Assembly (NCBI RefSeq): GCF_013394655.1
Contig: NZ_CP053351.1
Span: 3,636,001 to 3,700,000 of the forward strand
Direction of reading: 5' to 3'
Length of the DNA stretch: 64,000 nucleotides
Source: Winogradskyella schleiferi
Lineage (GTDB): Bacteria > Bacteroidota > Bacteroidia > Flavobacteriales > Flavobacteriaceae
Made by a program: the position numbers and the translations under genes. Shown piece by piece: positions 52,666 through 62,031 of this stretch. The first letter of the stretch is position 1. The number at the start of each line of letters is the position of its first letter. The notes under the pieces are model-generated. The model did no database searches, was not told the DNA's origin, and saw nothing but the letters and a program-made list of their open reading frames with translations.

Positions 52666-54606
52666 TTAATCTACATTATCGTGTAAAAAAGAATTATTAC
52701 TTCTTAACTGAATGTCGTCATTTTCATCTGTTCCGACAGACATTCTAGAAGCTTTGGTTTCAGAAGAATGCTGCGCATCTTCCAGGTTAACACCTTGTCT
52801 TTTGTAAGCAGGTACTTTTTCGATTTCGTTTACTTTGGCATCATTGAATTTATAATTGAAATCTTTCATTTTTCTTCTGCGCTCATCGGCACGAGCGATA
52901 AGCATCTCAGAGATTGGACTGTTCATTGGGTCAATCTCTTCAGGAGCTTCAACAGTTTCGTCTGTAGGAATCGTTTTCTTTTCAAAAACAATTTCTTCTT
53001 TTGTTTCTGTTTTTTCCTTTTTAGTATTAATAGACGATTCAAAGGTTTCAAAATCATCTAAGGCATAGCGTTTTTCGCCTTTCTCATTGACTTCTGTTAC
53101 TGCAATAATCTCAACAGGCTGATTGACATCTATGTCTTTTACCTCTTCCTCTAAACTAAAGAACATTTTTTCTTCTTCAGCTTTTGGTGCTTCCTCTTGT
53201 TCAGTTTTTTTGTTAGCTAAGGGTAAATCGAATGAGAACGTAATTTGTTCTTCTGGTGTTTCTTCAATTGTCTCCGCTTTATTTACAATGGGTGTAATCA
53301 CAAAATCTTCTGGCTCAACTAAAGGTTCATGTTTTTTATCTAATACTTCATCATAAACAACGTTCATGTTCTTTAAGAAGTCTGTAGTCGCGATTAAATC
53401 TGTGCCTTTATGCTCTTCAGCTTTAGCTTTAATTTTTCCCTCTTCGTCCTCATCCTCAAGCAATGTATGACGAACAATTGGCACTTCCTTTTCTTTCTCT
53501 AAAACGATATCTGGCGTAATGATGGCTGGATCTTTTTCTTGCGTACTGATTCCTGTTTCAGGAGCTTCTTCCAAGGCATGAACCACTTTTTTGGTTTCAG
53601 TGTTGGAAATTTCATTCTGCTGATCCATATCAAATCCTGTAGCGATAATAGTTACTGAAATCGATTCTTGTAAATCGTCATCTTCGCCAACACCCATAAT
53701 GATGTTTGCACCATGACCTGCTTCGTTTTGAATGTGGTCGTTGATTTCCCCGATTTCATCAATAGTAATTTCTTGGGAACCGGAAACGATGAGCAACAAT
53801 ACGTTTTTAGCTCCTGTGATTTTATTATCGTTAAGTAATGGCGAATCCAATGCACTCATAATAGCCTCTTGCGCTCTTGTCTGGCCCGAAGCTGTTGCTG
53901 AACCCATAATCGCGGTTCCACTATTGCTCAATACGGTTTTAGCATCACGTAAATCAATATTCTGTGTGTAGTGATGTGTGATGACTTCTGCAATTCCTCG
54001 AGATGCGGTAGATAATACTTCGTCTGCTTTAGAGAAACCGGCTTTAAAACCAAGGTTTCCGTAAACTTCACGTAATTTATTGTTGTTTATCACCACCAGA
54101 GAGTCTACATGCGAACGCAATTTTTCGATACCTCGTTGGGCTTGAGCATTACGCATTTTACCTTCAAACTGAAATGGCATCGTTACAATTCCGACGGTAA
54201 GAATATCGAGTTCTTTCGCCATTTTCGCAATGATTGGTGCAGCTCCAGTTCCTGTTCCGCCGCCCATTCCTGCTGTGATAAATATCATTTTTGTATTGGT
54301 GTCCAACATTCTGCGAATGTCTTCTAAACTTTCAATCGCTGCTTCTTCTCCAACATCTGGATTAGCACCAGCTCCCAAACCTTCAGTCAAGGCAACACCT
54401 AATTGAATTTTATTTGGAACTCCACTACTTTGAAGCGCTTGTGAATCAGTGTTACAAATGACAAAATCAACGCCTTTTATACCTTGCTGAAACATGTGAT
54501 TGATGGCGTTGCTTCCACCTCCACCGACACCAATAACCTTGATGACGTTCGATTGATGCTTTGGCAAATCAAATGAAATATTTCCAAATTCGTTGCTATT
54601 ACTCAT
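52666..54606 (-). CDS. ftsZ: Cell division protein FtsZ with long C-terminal extension
   Basis: 646 residues, against about 380 in E. coli. Residues ~20-335 are the tubulin-like GTPase: GVGGGGSNAINHM, CNTDSQAL, the G-box GGGTGTGAAP (115-124) and NNNKLREVYG. Residues ~345-646 are a low-complexity, acidic linker (Glu/Lys-rich), which is usual in Bacteroidota but long here. FtsZ forms the Z-ring at midcell. It is the last gene of the dcw cluster, 56 bases after ftsA, and is followed by a terminator. Confidence 0.97.
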   Translation of the reverse strand: MSNSNEFGNISFDLPKHQSNVIKVIGVGGGGSNAINHMFQQGIKGVDFVICNTDSQALQSSGVPNKIQLGVALTEGLGAGANPDVGEEAAIESLEDIRRMLDTNTKMIFITAGMGGGTGTGAAPIIAKMAKELDILTVGIVTMPFQFEGKMRNAQAQRGIEKLRSHVDSLVVINNNKLREVYGNLGFKAGFSKADEVLSTASRGIAEVITHHYTQNIDLRDAKTVLSNSGTAIMGSATASGQTRAQEAIMSALDSPLLNDNKITGAKNVLLLIVSGSQEITIDEIGEINDHIQNEAGHGANIIMGVGEDDDLQESISVTIIATGFDMDQQNEISNTETKKVVHALEEAPETGISTQEKDPAIITPDIVLEKEKEVPIVRHTLLEDEDEEGKIKAKAEEHKGTDLIATTDFLKNMNVVYDEVLDKKHEPLVEPEDFVITPIVNKAETIEETPEEQITFSFDLPLANKKTEQEEAPKAEEEKMFFSLEEEVKDIDVNQPVEIIAVTEVNEKGEKRYALDDFETFESSINTKKEKTETKEEIVFEKKTIPTDETVEAPEEIDPMNSPISEMLIARADERRRKMKDFNYKFNDAKVNEIEKVPAYKRQGVNLEDAQHSSETKASRMSVGTDENDDIQLRSNNSFLHDNVD

Positions 54607-54662
54607 GATAATTATGATTATGGGTTTTCAATTCTATTTTAATTATGGTTTGGATAATTGCT

Positions 54663-55994
54663 TTATTCGGCATTATCCAAAAAATCCTTTACACGCTCCG
54701 TTAACTTATCTAAAAATGAACGACGCTCTTTTACTTTCTCTTCTACTCTTTCTTCTATTTCTGGCTCTGACAATTCCTCGGCTTCATTCTGAATAATCAT
54801 TTCCTCTTCAATCGCTTCTGCCTTTTTTCGTTCTTGGCGTTTTAAGCCGTCCATCACCAAACCAACTGCTGTGGCAAACAATGGACTTGCAATATCTTCA
54901 TCACTATCTCCTGCTAAATGCTCATTAGGATATCCTATTCTGGTATCCATTCCCGTAATATATTCTACTAATTGCTTCAAATGTTTCAATTGGCTTCCTC
55001 CGCCTGTTAAAACAATTCCACCAATCAGTTTCTTCTTTTGCTCTTCGTGACCGTAATTTTTTATTTCAACATAAACTTGTTCTATAATTTCCACAACCCT
55101 TGCGTGAATAATTTTAGACAAATTCTTCAATGTAATTTCTTTTGGTTCCCTTCCTCTTAATCCTGGAATAGACACAATTTCGTTATCCTTGTTTTCGCCT
55201 GGCCATGCCGAACCAAATTTCACTTTTAAAAGTTCGGCTTGCTTTTCAATAATGGAACAACCTTCTTTTATATCTTCGGTAATTACATTTCCACCGAAAG
55301 GAATGACTGCAGTATGTCGAATAATTCCATCTTTAAAAACCGCCAAATCCGTCGTTCCACCTCCTATATCAATCAACGCCACACCAGCTTCTTTCTCCTC
55401 TTGACTCAGTACTGCATTTGCTGAAGCTAAAGGCTCCAACGTAATACCTTCAAGCGTTAATCCTGCACTTTTTATACAACGGCCAACATTTCGGATTGAT
55501 GATACTTGGCCAACAACCACATGAAAATTAGCTTCCAATCGTCCACCATACATCCCTATCGGCTCTTTGATTTCAGCTTGACCATCAATCTTAAATTCCT
55601 GAGGTAAAACGTGAATAATTTCTTCACCAGGCAACATGACCAATTTATGCACTTGATTGATTAAACGGTCAATATCCTCCTCATCAATGACCATATCCGA
55701 ATTTGGGCGCGTGATATAATCGCTATGCTGTAAACTTCGAATATGCTGACCTGCGATACCAACGGTTACATCTTCAATTTTTTCTGATGCAGCAGCTTCT
55801 GCTTCCTGAACCGCTTGTTGAATGGACTGAATAGTTTGGGTAATGTTGTTAACCACACCACGATGCACACCCATGCTTTTAGCCTTTCCCAAACCTAAAA
55901 TCTCAACTTTATCGTACTCGTTCTTGCGACCAATCATGGCCACAATTTTTGTGGTTCCTATATCTAGACCTACCGAAATATTTTGTTTGTCCAT
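54663..55994 (-). CDS. ftsA: Cell division protein FtsA
   Basis: 443 residues. The actin-like ATPase motifs are ISVGLDIGTTKIVAMIG (residues 6-22) and ALIDIGGGTTDLAVF in the middle; VLTGGGSQL marks the adenosine motif. The C-terminal part ends in a Lys-rich amphipathic helix (SFLDKLTERVKDFLDNAE), the likely membrane-targeting sequence. It tethers FtsZ filaments to the inner membrane. Three bases separate it from ftsQ. Confidence 0.96.
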   Translation of the reverse strand: MDKQNISVGLDIGTTKIVAMIGRKNEYDKVEILGLGKAKSMGVHRGVVNNITQTIQSIQQAVQEAEAAASEKIEDVTVGIAGQHIRSLQHSDYITRPNSDMVIDEEDIDRLINQVHKLVMLPGEEIIHVLPQEFKIDGQAEIKEPIGMYGGRLEANFHVVVGQVSSIRNVGRCIKSAGLTLEGITLEPLASANAVLSQEEKEAGVALIDIGGGTTDLAVFKDGIIRHTAVIPFGGNVITEDIKEGCSIIEKQAELLKVKFGSAWPGENKDNEIVSIPGLRGREPKEITLKNLSKIIHARVVEIIEQVYVEIKNYGHEEQKKKLIGGIVLTGGGSQLKHLKQLVEYITGMDTRIGYPNEHLAGDSDEDIASPLFATAVGLVMDGLKRQERKKAEAIEEEMIIQNEAEELSEPEIEERVEEKVKERRSFLDKLTERVKDFLDNAE

Positions 55995-55997
55995 GGT

Positions 55998-56720
55998 TTA
56001 CTTTTTGGTGCAAATAACTTGTTTGTCAAATTTTAAATTCACTAATGCATAGTTATCTAAAATTTGGTCTTTTAAAGCCTTTTGGTAAAACGCCTTAAAA
56101 TTATTTATCTTTTTTTCGAGTTGATTTAAAGATCCAACATGGACCGTAAAATCACTTTTTCGAATTTTAAAATCAATGGTATTGTCGTCGTTCTGACGAA
56201 TCTCAATGACATATTTCTTTAAGAAATCATCTTCATCCACAGCTTTTGCAAATTGAAAGACCGTTTCGAGCTTATTTTTCTCAATATTTCCAGTAACAAG
56301 TGGCACTCTTGCCGCATAATTATAGGACAAAGGCATATAGCCACCTTCGTCATCTATATAATACGATGCATTAGTGTTCACTCTTGCAATAGGTCGTTTC
56401 TGTTCAATTTCAGCTGAAAGCGTACCGTTTACTGACATATACACTTCCGCTTCTTTTATCATTGGGTTAGAATTCAGGGCAGATTCTAATTTGTTCAAAT
56501 CTATAATTTCTTTAGGCTGTTCTGAAACAGGTTCGAGATTTTGTATTAACAATTTACTAACATTCGCATCTGTAATGAATAATTCGTTTTCGCCTAAGAA
56601 TTTTATATGAGGTTCGCCAACGATTCTGTTTTTGTTTCTTTGATTTGAAAACGCAAACAAAAAACCAATTACTAGAATTAACCCAATGATTTTTATGAAG
56701 TTATAATTAGTCTTAAACAT
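55998..56720 (-). CDS. ftsQ: Cell division protein FtsQ
   Basis: 240 residues. One N-terminal membrane segment (residues ~8-24, IIGLILVIGFLFAFS) is followed by a periplasmic part with a POTRA-like region (IIDLNKLESALNSNPMIKEA, AEVYMSVNGTLSAEIEQKRP in overlapping form) and PIARVNTNASYYIDDEGGYM. It links the divisome complexes. It overlaps murC by 8 bases and sits at the canonical place between murC and ftsA. Confidence 0.93.
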   Translation of the reverse strand: MFKTNYNFIKIIGLILVIGFLFAFSNQRNKNRIVGEPHIKFLGENELFITDANVSKLLIQNLEPVSEQPKEIIDLNKLESALNSNPMIKEAEVYMSVNGTLSAEIEQKRPIARVNTNASYYIDDEGGYMPLSYNYAARVPLVTGNIEKNKLETVFQFAKAVDEDDFLKKYVIEIRQNDDNTIDFKIRKSDFTVHVGSLNQLEKKINNFKAFYQKALKDQILDNYALVNLKFDKQVICTKK

Positions 56721-58113
56721 GGAACGCTTCTTTGATATATTTCACTTCTGCTCCAATATCTCCTGCTCCAATGGTCAAAATGATTTGAGCCTTGGATTTT
56801 CTGATTTCATCAATTATTTCTGATTTTTGAATTAATTTTTTATTTGAATTTTGAATTTTATTTAATAACCATTTTGAAGTCACACCTTCAATGGGTATTT
56901 CTCTTGCTGGATAAATATCTAAAAGCAATATTTCATCGAATTTTGAAAGACTTTCTGCAAATCCATCACTAAAATCCTTAGTTCGACTGAATAGGTGTGG
57001 CTGAAAAATCGCTAACACTTTTTTATTAGGATACATTTCCCTAACCGCTTGATGTACGGCATTGATTTCTTCCGGATGATGCGCGTAATCATCTATAAAC
57101 ACAAAATCTTCGGTTTTAATTTGATAGGTAAATCTGCGTTTTACGCCTTTGTAAGATTCTAAGCCTCTAGCTAATTCATCAAAAGAACATCCATATTCTG
57201 CAGCCATTGCCAATGCAACTATTGCATTTGATAGATTATGCCTTCCTGGCAAACTGAATTTGAAATTTTTATAGATACCATTCGGTGTGTTTATATCAAA
57301 CACATAACTGCCATTTTCAATACTTATATTTTGGGCACTATAATCAGACTCATCTTCAATTCCATAGGTAATGCCTTTTAATGGCAAACCGTTTTTTACA
57401 AATAATTTCCCGTTTGGTTTTATACGTTCTAAAAAATCCTTGAAGGTTTTAATCAATTCATCGGCATTTCCGTAAATATCCAAATGGTCAGCATCCATTG
57501 ATGTAATGCATGCCAAATCTGGTGACAAGGTTAAAAACGAACGATCAAATTCGTCAGCTTCAACCACCGTAACTTCGGTGCCGTTTATTATTAAATTAGA
57601 ATTATAATTCTCACTTATCCCACCTAAAAATGCTGTCACAGGTACGTCACAAACATTCAATAGATGGCCTAAAATACTGGTCGTTGTTGTTTTTCCATGT
57701 GTACCAGCAACTGCCAAACAAACGGTTTGCTTTGTAATTTCGCCTAAAACAGTAGAGCGTTTTAAAATTTTGAAATTGTTCTCCTTAAAATAGTTGAATT
57801 CATCGTGATTTTTAGGAATTGCTGGTGTATATATAATCAATGTGTTTTCAGGGTTCAGAAATTCATTTGAAACCTTTTTAATATCATCCTCAAAATGAAT
57901 GGCGATTCCTAAATCTTCTAAGGACTTTGTAATTCCAGTTGGTGTTTTGTCATAACCAGCCACCTCTTTACCATTGGCGATAAAATAACGTGCTAGAGCA
58001 CTCATTCCTATGCCGCCAATGCCGATGAAATAGATGGAAGAAGCCCATCCCAAACCCTTCCCAGAAGGAAGGGCCTTTTCACGGTTGCTAATATATTCGT
58101 TATAACTATTCAT
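56713..58113 (-). CDS. murC: UDP-N-acetylmuramate-L-alanine ligase with in-frame repeat insertion
   Basis: 466 residues. The N-terminal Rossmann segment is IYFIGIGGIGMSALARYF (residues 27-44), the ATP loop GTHGKTTT (137-144), and EADEFDRSFL, DDYAHHPEEI and FQPHLFSRT are MurC signatures. It adds L-Ala to UDP-MurNAc in the cytoplasm. Residues 11-25 (REKALPSGKGLGWAS) have no counterpart in ordinary MurC proteins and are encoded by a palindromic repeat (58041-58087). The ATG at 58113 is needed because no other start precedes the Rossmann motif in frame. Confidence 0.96.
   Translation of the reverse strand: MNSYNEYISNREKALPSGKGLGWASSIYFIGIGGIGMSALARYFIANGKEVAGYDKTPTGITKSLEDLGIAIHFEDDIKKVSNEFLNPENTLIIYTPAIPKNHDEFNYFKENNFKILKRSTVLGEITKQTVCLAVAGTHGKTTTTSILGHLLNVCDVPVTAFLGGISENYNSNLIINGTEVTVVEADEFDRSFLTLSPDLACITSMDADHLDIYGNADELIKTFKDFLERIKPNGKLFVKNGLPLKGITYGIEDESDYSAQNISIENGSYVFDINTPNGIYKNFKFSLPGRHNLSNAIVALAMAAEYGCSFDELARGLESYKGVKRRFTYQIKTEDFVFIDDYAHHPEEINAVHQAVREMYPNKKVLAIFQPHLFSRTKDFSDGFAESLSKFDEILLLDIYPAREIPIEGVTSKWLLNKIQNSNKKLIQKSEIIDEIRKSKAQIILTIGAGDIGAEVKYIKEAFHV
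58041..58087 (-). repeat. Palindromic repeat in frame inside murC
   Basis: On the coding strand the element runs GTGAAAAGGCCC and then the stem CCCTTCC (loop TTCTG) GGAAGGG, then TTTGGGATGGGCTT. It is translated as part of residues 11-25 of MurC. It resembles the copy inside murD (61913-61957) and, in inverted orientation, the copy at 58124-58162. Confidence 0.75.
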
Positions 58114-58123
58114 TTCTGTTTTC

Positions 58124-58162
58124 GTCTCAGTTTCTTCCCTCTGGGAAGATGAAGATGGGCTT
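58124..58162 (+). repeat. Palindromic repeat in the murG-murC spacer
   Basis: Same family as the copy in murC but in opposite orientation: stem CTTCCC (loop TCT) GGGAAG, then ATGAAGATGGGCTT. It ends at the murG stop codon. Its GATGGGCTT pairs with AAGCCCATC at 58041-58049, so the two copies could fold around the murC start. Confidence 0.72.
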
Positions 58163-59263
58163 TTATTTTAACAATTTCTCAACCTCATCCACAATAGCAT
58201 TTGTTGCATTAACCAATGCCAAGGCTTTAATATTTTTACTTAATTCTTTTTGTTTGTCTTCGTTTGTAATTAATTCTGAAAATTCATTTTGAAAATCAGT
58301 ATCCAAATCTTTTTCCCGTATTAAAATAGCTGCATTTTTATCTGCAACCGATTTTGCATTTTTGGTTTGATGGTCTTCAGCTACATTTGGCGACGGAATG
58401 AAAATTACTGGTTTCCCAACGATGCATAATTCTGAAACAGAAATGGCTCCTGCTCTAGAAATAATAACGTCAGCCGCTGCATAAGCCAAATCCATTTGGT
58501 TTAAAAACGCGTGGACTTGGATGTTTTTTGAATCATTGTATGACTTGTACTGGTCATAATACAATTTTCCACATTGCCAGAGCACTTGAATATCTTGAGC
58601 TTCAAAAAACTCAATATTTACTTCTATTAATTGGTTGATTCGTCTTGCGCCTAAACTTCCCCCTAAAACTAAAAGTGTCTGTTTATTGTGTTTTAATTTG
58701 AACGCGTCCTTCCCTTCTATAAGCTTATCTTTTACTTCTAATAAATCCTTTCGAATAGGGTTTCCTGTTAATCTGATTTTATCTTTTGGAAAGTATTTTT
58801 CCAAACCTTCATAGGCTACGCAAATGGTATTTACCTTTTTTGCCAACAATTTATTTGTAATTCCTGGAAACGAATTCTGTTCTTGAATTAAGCTCGGAAT
58901 TCCTTTTGAAGATGCCACTTGTAATAATGGCCCACTTGCAAAACCACCAGTTCCAATCACAGCATCAGGCTTAAATGTGTTTACAATTTTTCTTGAACGC
59001 AATAAACTGCTCATTAACTTAAAAGGGAATGCTAAATTCTTCAATGTTAGTTTTCGTTGAATCCCGGAAATCCATAAACCTTCGATTTTGTAACCCGCTT
59101 GTGGCACTTTATCCATTTCCATTCGGTCTGAAGCACCAACGAATAGGAATTCGGCACTTGGGTAGCGAGATTTTAATTCGTCTGCAATAGCAACTGCAGG
59201 ATAAATATGTCCTCCTGTACCTCCTCCTGAAAGGATAAATCGATATGTCTTATTTTGCTTCAA
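58163..59263 (-). CDS. murG: UDP-GlcNAc:lipid I N-acetylglucosaminyltransferase
   Basis: 366 residues of the GT28 family. The glycine-rich acceptor loop is [16 protein letters not shown] (12-27), with [11 protein letters not shown] and [12 protein letters not shown] in the N-terminal domain. The donor domain shows [13 protein letters not shown] and [19 protein letters not shown]. It converts lipid I to lipid II at the inner face of the membrane. Between ftsW and murC as in other Bacteroidota. Confidence 0.97.
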   Translation of the reverse strand: MKQNKTYRFILSGGGTGGHIYPAVAIADELKSRYPSAEFLFVGASDRMEMDKVPQAGYKIEGLWISGIQRKLTLKNLAFPFKLMSSLLRSRKIVNTFKPDAVIGTGGFASGPLLQVASSKGIPSLIQEQNSFPGITNKLLAKKVNTICVAYEGLEKYFPKDKIRLTGNPIRKDLLEVKDKLIEGKDAFKLKHNKQTLLVLGGSLGARRINQLIEVNIEFFEAQDIQVLWQCGKLYYDQYKSYNDSKNIQVHAFLNQMDLAYAAADVIISRAGAISVSELCIVGKPVIFIPSPNVAEDHQTKNAKSVADKNAAILIREKDLDTDFQNEFSELITNEDKQKELSKNIKALALVNATNAIVDEVEKLLK

Positions 59264-59290
59264 CTTTTAAAATTCACTATTCATTAAAAA

Positions 59291-59320
59291 CACCCCTAAA
59301 GTCCCCTCAAGGGGACAATC
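59291..59320 (-). repeat. Palindromic repeat in the ftsW-murG spacer
   Basis: Perfect stem GTCCCC (loop of four) GGGGAC, followed on the minus strand by TTTAGGGGTG. It has the same stem plus TTTAGG-G tail layout as the copy in murD and is regarded as a shorter member of that family. Confidence 0.65.
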
Positions 59321-59353
59321 CATTCAACTAACTTTAGTAGTACAAATAAAAAC

Positions 59354-60541
59354 TCAAATCGTCTCACTTAAAATAGCTAAAGGATTGTCATTTGATTCTT
59401 CTTGTTCTTTTAATTCTTCGCGTTTTGCGCTTACGCTTAGAATAATTCCTATCGCTAAACAGGTCATCCAAATGGATGTTCCTCCACTACTGATTAATGG
59501 TAAGGTTTGCCCTGTAACCGGAAATAATTCAACCGCAACTGCCATGTTTATTAAGGCTTGAAACACGATTGGCAAGCCAACGGCTAAAACCAATAATTTT
59601 CCAAATACTGTATCTGACTTATGACTCACAATCACAATTCTAAACAATAACCACATATATAAAACCAAAATAAATAAACCACCATACAAACCGTATTCTT
59701 CAATAATAATGGCGAAAATAAAATCGGAAGATGACTGCGGTAAAAAGTTCTTTTGTACGCTTTTTCCCGGTCCCAAAGGTGTAATTCCTGTAGCAATGGC
59801 GATTTTTGCTTTTTCAATTTGATAATCGGCTTCCGTATCTTCTCCATTGGCAAAATTTTCGATTCTACTCATCCAAGTATCGACTCTATTTGGCATGGCT
59901 TCTGGAAATGCTTTTGCTACCAATACAAATAGTGCTAATGCTGCAAATCCAGACAATAACATTAATCCCAGATACTTCAGAGGATAACCACCTATAAATG
60001 CCAACATCATAATCATGGTAAATATGATGGCCGTTGTTGAGAAATTGGCAGGCAGAATGAGAATCAGAATTAAGAAAACTGGTGTCCAAAGTGGTAAAAT
60101 TGTTTCTTTAAACTTGATTTCTTTATCCTTGATTTTAGATAAATACCTCGCCACATAAACCATTAAAACAACTGCTGCCAACGTTGATGTTTGAAATGAC
60201 ATATTTACAATAGGAATTTGAATCCAACGGCTGGCATTGGCGCCATCAATTGTAGTACCTTGAAGCATTGTAACCAGTAATAAAACAAACACTATTGGAA
60301 TCATAATCATGGACAATCCACGAAAATATTTATAAGGTACTTTATGAATTCCAAACATAATGATAAAGCCTAAAAGCAAGTGCATAAAATGCTTAACTAA
60401 CAAGGAAAACGTATTGGTGTGCCCACTATTAGCCAAATTACTCGCCGCACTATAAACAGGCATAAATGAGAATATAGCCAAAAGCGCAACTATGGCCCAA
60501 ATGGCTTTATCTCCTTTTATTTGCTTGAATAAATTCTGCAT
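59354..60541 (-). CDS. ftsW: Septal peptidoglycan polymerase FtsW (SEDS family)
   Basis: 395 residues, about ten membrane segments. SEDS signatures: FSFMPVYSAASNL near the start, LGPGKSVQKNFLPQSSSDFIFAIIIEE (in parts) in the large periplasmic loop, and TGQTLPLISSGGTSIW near the C-terminus. The catalytic Asp-type residue of SEDS polymerases lies in this loop region. It polymerises lipid II at the septum with its PBP partner. Located between murD and murG. Confidence 0.96.
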   Translation of the reverse strand: MQNLFKQIKGDKAIWAIVALLAIFSFMPVYSAASNLANSGHTNTFSLLVKHFMHLLLGFIIMFGIHKVPYKYFRGLSMIMIPIVFVLLLVTMLQGTTIDGANASRWIQIPIVNMSFQTSTLAAVVLMVYVARYLSKIKDKEIKFKETILPLWTPVFLILILILPANFSTTAIIFTMIMMLAFIGGYPLKYLGLMLLSGFAALALFVLVAKAFPEAMPNRVDTWMSRIENFANGEDTEADYQIEKAKIAIATGITPLGPGKSVQKNFLPQSSSDFIFAIIIEEYGLYGGLFILVLYMWLLFRIVIVSHKSDTVFGKLLVLAVGLPIVFQALINMAVAVELFPVTGQTLPLISSGGTSIWMTCLAIGIILSVSAKREELKEQEESNDNPLAILSETI

Positions 60542-60585
60542 GCTTAACCTTTTATAGATGAGTCCCTAATTCATATTTTATTTTT

Positions 60586-61983
60586 TTATAAATTACGTAC
60601 AGCATTCTTAAACTGACGTCCTCTATCTTCATAATTTTCGAATAAATCGAAACTCGCACAAGCTGGCGATAACAAGACGTTATCTCCTGCTTTGGCCAAT
60701 TTGTAGGCGATTTTTACCGCTTCGCTCATATATTGTGTCTCAATAATCACATCTACCATTTTTCCGAATGATTCCATCAACTTTGCATTATCTACACCCA
60801 AACAGATGATGGCTTTTACTTTTTCGTTTACAAATGGAAACAACTCTTTATATTCATTGCCTTTGTCTACACCTCCAACTATCCAAACCGTTGGTGCGTC
60901 CATACTTTCCAATGCGAAATAAGTAGCGTTTACATTCGTCGCTTTTGAGTCGTTGATGTATTGCACTTTATTAATTTTTAATACGTGCTCTAAACGATGC
61001 TCCACGCCTTGAAAATTTTCTAAACTTTCACGAATGGTTTGCTTTCTGATTTTCAGTAAATGCGCAACAGTAGAAGCTGCCATTGCGTTTTTCACGTTGT
61101 GTTTTCCTTCTAATGCTAAATTATTTGTTGGCATAATGATTTGATTGTTATCTATTGTTATTATTATCTTATTGTCGTCTAAATAGGCGCCTTGCTCAAT
61201 AACTTTTGTTAATGAAAAAGGTAATTTTTTGGATTGAATTTGATGCGTTTTCATATACTCTGAAATGACCTCATCATCGGCATCATATATGAAATAATCG
61301 TCTTTTGTTTGATTCTCGACTACTCTAAATTTTGAAGCGATATAGTTTTCAAACTTATAATCGTACCGATCCAAATGGTCTGGCGTGATATTGGTTAAAA
61401 CAGCTATTTTTGGTTTAAAATCGATTATATCGTCCAATTGAAAACTGCTAATTTCCAACACATAATTCTCATGGTTTTTCTCCAGAATTTGCTTTGCAAA
61501 ACTATCTCCAATATTTCCTGCCAATCCCACATCTAATTCTTGCTTTATCAAATGATGCGTCAACGTTGCTGTTGTGGTTTTACCATTGCTTCCTGTTATC
61601 GCTACTAATGTGGCATCTGTAAATTTTGAAGCAAATTCGATTTCAGAAACAACTTTGATTCCTGCTTCTCGGATGCGTTTTACCAATGCTACTTTTTCTG
61701 GAATACCAGGACTCTTCATGACGATGTCTGCATTCAGAATTTTTGATTCTGTATGCTGTTCATCTTCAAATTCAATCTCATTATTTAAAAGAACGTCTTT
61801 ATATTTTTGCTTAATCTTACCTTTATCTGATACAAAAACTTTGAATCCTTTTGCTTTTCCGAGTAATGCTGTTCCTACTCCGCTTTCGCCTCCACCAAGA
61901 ATTACTAAAAGCAGCCCCTTCCTAAATCCCTCCCCAGAAGGGAAGGACTTCTCACTCTGCTGGATTTTATTTTTTTTATTCAT
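60586..61983 (-). CDS. murD: UDP-N-acetylmuramoylalanine-D-glutamate ligase with in-frame repeat insertion
   Basis: 465 residues. VILGGGESGVGTALLG (residues 27-42) is the normal N-terminal strand, with the ATP loop GSNGKTTT (131-138), AGNIGDSF, NITPDHLDRYD and YINDSKATN as MurD hallmarks. It adds D-Glu to UDP-MurNAc-L-Ala. About 24 extra residues precede the core: a Lys/Asn stretch, then SEKSFPSGEGFRKG (10-23), encoded by a palindromic repeat (61913-61957). Family members usually begin within a few residues of VILGGGESG. Starts with ATG at 61983; no other ATG lies between. Confidence 0.96.
   Translation of the reverse strand: MNKKNKIQQSEKSFPSGEGFRKGLLLVILGGGESGVGTALLGKAKGFKVFVSDKGKIKQKYKDVLLNNEIEFEDEQHTESKILNADIVMKSPGIPEKVALVKRIREAGIKVVSEIEFASKFTDATLVAITGSNGKTTTATLTHHLIKQELDVGLAGNIGDSFAKQILEKNHENYVLEISSFQLDDIIDFKPKIAVLTNITPDHLDRYDYKFENYIASKFRVVENQTKDDYFIYDADDEVISEYMKTHQIQSKKLPFSLTKVIEQGAYLDDNKIIITIDNNQIIMPTNNLALEGKHNVKNAMAASTVAHLLKIRKQTIRESLENFQGVEHRLEHVLKINKVQYINDSKATNVNATYFALESMDAPTVWIVGGVDKGNEYKELFPFVNEKVKAIICLGVDNAKLMESFGKMVDVIIETQYMSEAVKIAYKLAKAGDNVLLSPACASFDLFENYEDRGRQFKNAVRNL
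61913..61957 (-). repeat. Palindromic repeat in frame inside murD
   Basis: On the coding strand GTGAGAAGTCC leads into arms CCTTCCC and GGGGAGG around TTCT (one wobble pair), then GATTTAGGAAGGGGCT. It is translated as about residues 10-24 of MurD. It aligns with the murC copy in the same reading frame (EKxxPSGxG). Confidence 0.75.
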
Positions 61984-61992
61984 TATCTCAAA

Positions 61993-62021
61993 GACCTACA
62001 AGGTTTTTGAAACCATGCAGG
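61993..62021. repeat. Different palindrome between mraY and murD
   Basis: CCTACAAGGTTT and AAACCATGCAGG are complementary at 10 of 12 positions around a three-base loop. The core CAAGGTTT is typical of another dispersed flavobacterial palindrome. It fills most of the 48-base gap between the genes. Confidence 0.6.
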
Positions 62022-62031
62022 ATTACAATAC

